Assembly: GCA_047345645.1 (NCBI GenBank) | Contig: JBLEFH010000010.1 | Strand: one strand, 5' to 3' | Length of the DNA stretch: 64,000 bases | Source: JBLEFH01 sp047345645 | GTDB taxonomy: Bacteria; Pseudomonadota; Alphaproteobacteria; Rhodobacterales; Rhodobacteraceae | Part shown: positions 58,689 through 64,000 of the stretch, one piece after another | Position numbering within the stretch: position 1 is the stretch's first letter | Layout of the letters: the number at the start of each line of letters is the position of its first letter | Program-made: the position numbers and the translations under genes | The notes under the pieces: generated by a model | The model's input: only the letters and a program-made list of their open reading frames with translations | Told to the model about the DNA's origin: nothing | Databases searched by the model: none

Positions 58689-61103
58689 ATGGCAGAACCC
58701 GCCGCCGCCAGTAATGAGTATGGCGCAGAATCTATTAAGGTTCTCAAAGGCTTGGAGGCCGTTCGCAAGCGCCCCGGCATGTATATCGGGGACACGGATG
58801 ACGGCTCTGGCCTGCACCACATGGTCTATGAGGTTGTCGATAACGGGATCGACGAGGCGCTGGCCGGACATGCCGATGAGGTGAAAGTCACGCTCCATGC
58901 CGATGGGTCGGTTTCTGTGAGCGACAATGGCCGCGGCATCCCGACCGATCTGCACAAGGAAGAGGGCGTCTCCGCCGCCGAGGTCATCATGACCCAGCTT
59001 CATGCGGGCGGGAAGTTTGACCAGAACAGCTATAAGGTGTCGGGCGGTCTGCATGGTGTGGGCGTGTCGGTGGTGAACGCGCTCAGTGACTGGCTGGAGC
59101 TGCGCATCTGGCGCGCGGGCAAGGAGCATGTCGCCCGGTTCGAGCGCGGCGAGACGGCGAAACATCTCGAAGTCGTGGGCGAGTCCGAGCAGACCGGGAC
59201 CGAAGTGCGGTTCCTCGCCTCTACGGATACGTTTTCCAATATCGACTATAAATTCGAGACGCTTGAGCACCGGCTGCGCGAGCTGGCCTTCCTCAACAGC
59301 GGTGTGAAAATCTCGCTGACCGATGAGCGCGGGCCGGAGCCCAAAACCGCCGAGATGATCTATGAGGGCGGCGTGCGGGAATTCGTGCGCTATCTCGACC
59401 GCAACAAACACCCGCTGATCGAGGAACCGATCTTCGTGACCGGCGAGAAAGACGGCATCGGCGTCGAGGTCGCGATGTGGTGGAATGACAGCTATCACGA
59501 GACGGTTCTGCCCTTTACCAACAACATCCCGCAGCGCGATGGCGGCACCCATCTGGCCGGTTTCCGCGGCGCGCTGACCCGCACGATCAACGGTTATGTG
59601 GCGTCCTCGGGCCTTGCGAAAAAGGAAAAGGTGACGCTTTCCGGCGATGATGCGCGTGAGGGTCTGACCTGCGTGCTTTCGGTCAAAGTGCCGGACCCGA
59701 AATTCTCTTCCCAGACCAAGGACAAGCTGGTCTCCTCCGAGGTGCGCCCGGCGGTGGAAAGCCTGATGAACGAGAAGCTTTCTGAGTGGTTTGAGGAGCA
59801 TCCCAATCAGGCCAAAGAGGTCGTCGGCAAGATCGTTGAGGCCGCGCTCGCCCGCGAGGCGGCCCGCAAGGCGCGGGAACTTACCCGCCGCAAGACGGCG
59901 ATGGATATCGCGTCCTTGCCCGGTAAGCTCGCAGATTGTCAGGAAAAAGATCCGGCGAAGTCCGAGCTGTTCCTCGTCGAGGGTGACTCTGCGGGCGGCT
60001 CCGCCAAACAAGGGCGCTCGCGGCAAAATCAGGCCGTGCTGCCGCTCAAGGGGAAGATCCTCAACGTGGAGCGCGCGCGGTTTGACCGGATGCTGTCGAG
60101 CCAGGAAATCGGCACGCTCATCACCGCGCTTGGCACGGGGATCGGGCGCGAGGAATTCAACCTCGACAAGCTGCGTTACCACAAGATCGTCATCATGACC
60201 GACGCGGATGTCGACGGCGCGCATATCCGCACGCTGCTGCTGACCTTCTTCTTCCGCCAGATGCCGGAACTCATTGAAAACGGCCATCTCTACATCGCGC
60301 AGCCGCCGCTCTTCAAAGTCGGGCGCGGCAAGTCGGAAGTGTATCTGAAGAACGAGGCGGCGCTCGAAGATTACCTGATCGGTCAAGGGCTTGAGGGCGC
60401 AACGCTTCGCCTTGGCGATGGCACGGTCTTGGCCGGGGCGGATCTGCGCCGGGTGCTGGACGATGCCCGCGCCGCCCGCGCCGCGATCCACAGCTTCCCG
60501 ACCCATTATCCGCGGTTCCTGCTGGAACAGGCGGCAATTGCGGGCGCCTTTCGCCCCGGTGCGATTGACGGAAATCCGCAGCAGGTCGCCGATGCGGTCG
60601 CCGCGCGACTCGATCTCATTGCGCCGGAATATGAACGCGGCTGGCAGGGCCGCCCGACGCAGGATGCCGGTCTGACATTTGGTCGCACCCTGCGCGGCGT
60701 GGAGGAAAATCGCTCCATCGACGGCAATGCGATGCGCTCGATTGACGCCAAGCGTCTCGGGCAAATGTCCGACGCACTGGTGGAGATTTACAGCCAGCCC
60801 GCCGCCCTTGTCCGCCGGGATCGCGAGACCCCGATCTACGGGCCACAGGAGCTGCTCGCCGCCGTGATGGATGAGGGGCAGAAGGGCCTTTCACTCCAAC
60901 GCTACAAGGGTCTTGGCGAGATGAATGCCGACCAGCTTTGGGAAACGACTCTCGACCCCGAAGCGCGGTCCCTTCTCAAAGTCAAAGTCGGCCATATCGA
61001 CGAAGCGGACGAGATTTTCACCAAACTGATGGGTGATGTTGTGGAGCCGCGACGGGAATTTATCCAAGAAAATGCGCTCAATGTCGAAAACTTAGATTTT
61101 TAA
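58689..61103 (+). CDS. gyrB: DNA gyrase subunit B
   Basis: ATPase subunit of the type IIA topoisomerase that introduces negative supercoils. 804 residues. The GHKL ATP site includes HHMVYEVVDNGIDEALAGH, DNGRGIP and GGLHGVGVSVVN. The TOPRIM domain has LVEGDSAGGSAKQGRSRQNQ and DADVDGAHIRTLLLTFFFR. The C-terminus YKGLGEMNADQLWETTLD is conserved. AAAGGGATG precedes the ATG. It is near dnaA-dnaN-recF as in many bacteria, but two other genes intervene. Confidence 0.98.
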   Translation: MAEPAAASNEYGAESIKVLKGLEAVRKRPGMYIGDTDDGSGLHHMVYEVVDNGIDEALAGHADEVKVTLHADGSVSVSDNGRGIPTDLHKEEGVSAAEVIMTQLHAGGKFDQNSYKVSGGLHGVGVSVVNALSDWLELRIWRAGKEHVARFERGETAKHLEVVGESEQTGTEVRFLASTDTFSNIDYKFETLEHRLRELAFLNSGVKISLTDERGPEPKTAEMIYEGGVREFVRYLDRNKHPLIEEPIFVTGEKDGIGVEVAMWWNDSYHETVLPFTNNIPQRDGGTHLAGFRGALTRTINGYVASSGLAKKEKVTLSGDDAREGLTCVLSVKVPDPKFSSQTKDKLVSSEVRPAVESLMNEKLSEWFEEHPNQAKEVVGKIVEAALAREAARKARELTRRKTAMDIASLPGKLADCQEKDPAKSELFLVEGDSAGGSAKQGRSRQNQAVLPLKGKILNVERARFDRMLSSQEIGTLITALGTGIGREEFNLDKLRYHKIVIMTDADVDGAHIRTLLLTFFFRQMPELIENGHLYIAQPPLFKVGRGKSEVYLKNEAALEDYLIGQGLEGATLRLGDGTVLAGADLRRVLDDARAARAAIHSFPTHYPRFLLEQAAIAGAFRPGAIDGNPQQVADAVAARLDLIAPEYERGWQGRPTQDAGLTFGRTLRGVEENRSIDGNAMRSIDAKRLGQMSDALVEIYSQPAALVRRDRETPIYGPQELLAAVMDEGQKGLSLQRYKGLGEMNADQLWETTLDPEARSLLKVKVGHIDEADEIFTKLMGDVVEPRREFIQENALNVENLDF

Positions 61104-61185
61104 TTGATGCGGATCACACACAGGGCTATCCGATCAGCGTAGGTTAACCTTTCCGTGCAAGATGGCCGGAAAGTTGTGAGGTGAT

Positions 61186-62922
61186 ATGGCAAAAGCTGGA
61201 CGTGGTAAGGCCGAGTTGCGCGAAGCGCGGGCGGAAGGTTCGCGGCTTCTCTGGATTGTCGGGCTGTTCAGCATGTTCGTGAACCTGCTGATGCTGACAG
61301 GTCCGATCTTCATGCTTCAGGTCTATGACCGCGTGCTGGGGAGCCGCTCCGAAGAGACGCTGGTCAGCCTCGCGGTGCTGGTCGCGATGCTCTATTTTCT
61401 CATGGGGATCCTCGACTATGCGCGCGGCCGCGTCGCCGCGCGGGTCGGGGCGCGCTTCCAGTCGAAGCTCGACTCGCGGGTGTTCAACGCCCAGCTCGAC
61501 ATGGCCGCCCGGCCCGGCTCCGGAGGCAAGGCCACGGGCCTGCGCGATCTTGAAGCGGTGCAGAAACTGCTCGCCTCCCCCGCCCTGCTCGCGATGTTCG
61601 ACATTCCGTGGACGCCGATTTATCTGGCCGCGATTTTCCTCTTCCATCAGTGGCTTGGCATCATGGCTCTGGTCGGCGGCGCGATCCTCGTGGTTATCGC
61701 GCTCTCCAACCAGCAACGTACCCGCAAACCGCTGGAGGAAGCCAATGGGCTGACCCTCACTGCCGAGCGCTTCGCCGACAAGATCCGCAATGAAACCGAG
61801 ACGATCAACGGCCTCGGGATGCGCTCCTCCGCCCTCAATCGCTGGCAGAAAATGCGCGAGTCGGGCCTCGAAAAGCAGATCCTCGCGAGCGATTATTCCG
61901 GCACATTTACCACCGGCTCCAAGACCTTCCGCCTGTTCCTGCAATCGGCGATGCTGGCGCTCGGTGCCTATCTGGTGCTGCAAGGCGACATGACGGCGGG
62001 CGCGATGATTGCGGCCTCCATCCTGATGGGCCGCGCCCTTGCCCCGATCGAGCAGACCATCGGCCAATGGCCGGTCGTCCAGCGCGCGATGCAGGGCTGG
62101 CGCGACCTCTCGACCCTGCTCGACGACGTACCCACGGGCCGCGAGCCGACCCGCCTGCCGGACCCCAAAGCCGTGATCGAGGCGAAAAACCTGACCATCG
62201 TGCCGCCCGGCACCCGCACCCCGACCCTGCGCGGCATTTCCTTCCGCATGGAGCCGGGGCAGGCCATGGGCGTGATCGGCCCGTCGGGCGCCGGCAAATC
62301 CACCCTCGCCCGCGCAGTGATCGGCGTCTGGCCACCCGCGACCGGAAAGGTGCGGATTGACGGGATCGCGCTGGAGCAGTTCGGCCCCGATGTTCTGGGC
62401 CGTTATGTCGGGTATCTGCCACAGGATGTGGTGCTGTTTGACGGCACGGTGGCGGAGAATATCGCGCGTCTCGACGAGACGCCGGACTCCGAAGCCGTGG
62501 TCAAAGCCGCCCGCGCCGCCAATGTGCATGACATGGTTCTGAAACTGCCCAAGGGCTACGACACGCAGCTCAGCACGGCGCTCAGTATGCTGTCCGGCGG
62601 GCAAAAACAGCGCATCGGCCTTGCCCGCGCGCTTTATGGCGACCCGATCCTGCTTGTGCTGGACGAGCCGAATTCGAACCTCGACAATGACGGCTCCATC
62701 GCGCTCAACGAAGCGGTGCGCAAGATGAAAGCCACCGGCGGCGCGGTGATCATCATCGCCCACCGTCCGGCCGCGATTGGCGAATGTGACCAGATCATGA
62801 TTATCGAGAACGGGCTGCAACGTGCTTACGGCCCGCGCGACGAGGTGCTGAAGGAGCAACTCAAGAATTTCGACCAGCTTAAGGGTCATCTCAACGAAAA
62901 ACCGAAGGCGACTGTGCAATGA
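61186..62922 (+). CDS. Type I secretion permease/ATPase (PrtD/HlyB-like ABC exporter)
   Basis: 578-residue ABC half-transporter: five to six membrane helices (about 20-270), then a nucleotide-binding domain with Walker A GPSGAGKSTLAR, signature LSGGQKQRIGLARALYGD and Walker B ILLVLDEPNSNLD. It lacks an N-terminal C39-like domain, as in PrtD-type exporters of RTX proteases and related cargo. It overlaps the following HlyD gene by 4 bp. Cargo and TolC are not in the window. Confidence 0.93.
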   Translation: MAKAGRGKAELREARAEGSRLLWIVGLFSMFVNLLMLTGPIFMLQVYDRVLGSRSEETLVSLAVLVAMLYFLMGILDYARGRVAARVGARFQSKLDSRVFNAQLDMAARPGSGGKATGLRDLEAVQKLLASPALLAMFDIPWTPIYLAAIFLFHQWLGIMALVGGAILVVIALSNQQRTRKPLEEANGLTLTAERFADKIRNETETINGLGMRSSALNRWQKMRESGLEKQILASDYSGTFTTGSKTFRLFLQSAMLALGAYLVLQGDMTAGAMIAASILMGRALAPIEQTIGQWPVVQRAMQGWRDLSTLLDDVPTGREPTRLPDPKAVIEAKNLTIVPPGTRTPTLRGISFRMEPGQAMGVIGPSGAGKSTLARAVIGVWPPATGKVRIDGIALEQFGPDVLGRYVGYLPQDVVLFDGTVAENIARLDETPDSEAVVKAARAANVHDMVLKLPKGYDTQLSTALSMLSGGQKQRIGLARALYGDPILLVLDEPNSNLDNDGSIALNEAVRKMKATGGAVIIIAHRPAAIGECDQIMIIENGLQRAYGPRDEVLKEQLKNFDQLKGHLNEKPKATVQ

Positions 62923-64000
62923 AGTGGAGCGCAAGACCGCAACTCATCACCGGCTTTATCGCCCTCGCCGTCCTCGTCATCGGCATCGGGGGATGGTCTG
63001 TCATGACCCATCTTTCGGGGGCCGTGATCGCGTCAGGTCAGGTGGTCGTTGAGGATAACCGGCAGGTCGTGCAACACGCCGAAGGCGGCATCGTCGGCGA
63101 AATTCTCGTCCGCGACGGGGACCTTGTGAACGCGGGCGATATGCTGATCAAGCTGGACGCGACACTGCTGCGCTCGGAACTCGACTCGGTGGAAGGCCAG
63201 CTTTTCGAACTCGTCGCCCGCCGCGACCGTCTCGCCGCCGAGCGGGACGAAGCCGATGAGATCACCTTTTCCGACCTTCTGGACGAGGCCAATGCGGACG
63301 ATGCCGCGCAGCTCAAGGAGAGCCAGATCGCCCTGTTTGAAGCCCGCCGCGAGTCGCTGAGAAACCAGCGGGAACAGTTGGTTGAGCGGAAGGGTCAGCT
63401 TGCCACGCAGATTGCGGGCAGCGAGGCGCAGCTCAACGCGATCACCGAGCAGCTTGGCTTTATCCGCGAGGAACTCGAAGATCAGGAATCGCTCTTCGAC
63501 CGCGGGCTGACGCAGCAAAGCCGCGTCCTCTCGCTCCAGCGCGAACGCGCCGGATTGCAGGGCCAGATCGGCGAGTTGACCTCCTCCATCGCCGGGATCA
63601 ACGGCCAGATCACCGAGCTCGACATCGAAATCCTGCGCCTCGGCACGCAGCGCCGCGAGGAAGCAATCACCGAACTGCGCAACCAGCAGGGGCAGGAGAT
63701 CGACCTCAGCGAGCGCCGCCTGTCGCTGCGCGAGCGTCTCGCCCGCCTCGACATCCGCGCGCCCTCGTCGGGCCTCGTTTACGGCATGGAAGTCCACGCG
63801 GAAAACGCGGTCATTCAGGCCGCCGAGCCGCTGATGTATATCGTGCCCTCGGAAAGCCCGCTGATCGTGGAGAGCCGCGTCGAGTCGATCCATATCGACC
63901 AGGTGCATATCGGCCAGCCCGCCAGCATGCGCTTCTCGGCCTTCGACCAGCGCACCACCCCGGAGATTTTCGGCGCCGTGGTGAATGTCTCGGCGGACGT
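62919..64000 (+). CDS. HlyD-family type I secretion adaptor, 3' end cut off
   Basis: 360 complete codons are visible before the window ends. It starts MKWSARPQLITGFIALAVLV (one N-terminal membrane helix), then the lipoyl-like QVVQHAEGGIVGEILVRDGD (about 50-70), a long coiled coil (about 100-270, QLKESQIALFEARRES to ELRNQQGQEI), and RLDIRAPSSGLVYGM with PLMYIVPSESPLIVES. It bridges the ABC permease and an outer-membrane TolC. The start overlaps the ATPase stop (ATGA). Confidence 0.95.
   Translation, partial: MKWSARPQLITGFIALAVLVIGIGGWSVMTHLSGAVIASGQVVVEDNRQVVQHAEGGIVGEILVRDGDLVNAGDMLIKLDATLLRSELDSVEGQLFELVARRDRLAAERDEADEITFSDLLDEANADDAAQLKESQIALFEARRESLRNQREQLVERKGQLATQIAGSEAQLNAITEQLGFIREELEDQESLFDRGLTQQSRVLSLQRERAGLQGQIGELTSSIAGINGQITELDIEILRLGTQRREEAITELRNQQGQEIDLSERRLSLRERLARLDIRAPSSGLVYGMEVHAENAVIQAAEPLMYIVPSESPLIVESRVESIHIDQVHIGQPASMRFSAFDQRTTPEIFGAVVNVSAD

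Noticed and set aside
58425..60764. 779-codon minus-strand frame
   Set aside because: Antisense to gyrB.
61144..62934. 596-codon minus-strand frame
   Set aside because: Antisense to the type I ABC exporter gene.
63033..63908. 291-codon minus-strand frame at the window end
   Set aside because: Antisense to the HlyD adaptor, which has a full domain match.
1..64000. CRISPR arrays, insertion sequences, prophage or integrase genes
   Set aside because: No regularly spaced repeats, transposase, integrase or phage structural motifs were seen.

Overview
The window is one GC-rich chromosomal stretch from an alphaproteobacterium, most likely the Rhodobacterales (Rhodobacteraceae / Roseobacter group). 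The grounds are the gene neighbourhoods (trpF-trpB, cmk, rpsA, sppA, ihfB; miaB-phoH-ybeY-corC-lnt; ubiE/ubiB next to mutM; rpsT-dnaA-dnaN-recF), a MucR/Ros regulator, ubiquinone genes, two VPLPA-CTERM surface proteins, a Hint-domain protein and a choline-O-sulfate cluster. No species can be named from the sequence alone. Most of the window is core genome; accessory material is thin and scattered.

Layout. 1-9 kb: a cut-off Na+/alanine-type symporter, an unknown propeller-like protein, ychF, an FMN L-lactate dehydrogenase, two tandem VPLPA-CTERM proteins, rplY and pth. 8.8-11.3 kb: soxR with an intact SoxR box facing a tiny DUF1127-like gene, then two exported proteins. 11.4-21.4 kb (mostly minus strand): a glycine-rich DUF2158 protein, trpB, an acetyltransferase, trpF, lapA, ihfB, sppA, rpsA, then cmk and aroA separated by small membrane and unknown genes. 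21.5-28.3 kb (minus): trmB, lnt, corC, ybeY, phoH, an outer-membrane beta-barrel protein and miaB. 28.4-32.7 kb is the most accessory-looking part: mucR, a glycosyltransferase-like protein without its acidic motif, rsmD, a ferredoxin reductase and an AT-rich pair of unknown small genes.

32.4-42.4 kb holds a choline / choline-O-sulfate to glycine betaine module. betI, betC and a full-length BCCT transporter lie on the minus strand. A short BCCT-like carrier, betB and betA lie on the plus strand. The two arms diverge from 157 bp that carries two inverted repeats suited to BetI. Transport, sulfate ester hydrolysis and the two oxidations to betaine are therefore all encoded together.

42.4-47.6 kb: a Tat-type esterase, a cytochrome b561, a Hint-domain protein and a FepA-like TonB receptor. 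47.7 kb: tRNA-Arg(CCT). 47.8-61.1 kb: ubiB, ubiE, mutM, an enoyl-CoA hydratase, rpsT, a rhodanese-dnaA-dnaN-recF-VOC run, a glycerophosphodiesterase and gyrB. The window ends inside a type I secretion pair (ABC ATPase plus HlyD adaptor). No insertion sequence, prophage, CRISPR array or rRNA was seen. The best candidates for something undescribed are the AT-rich two-gene islet at 31.7-32.4 kb, the degenerate glycosyltransferase beside mucR, and the minimal SoxR regulon.
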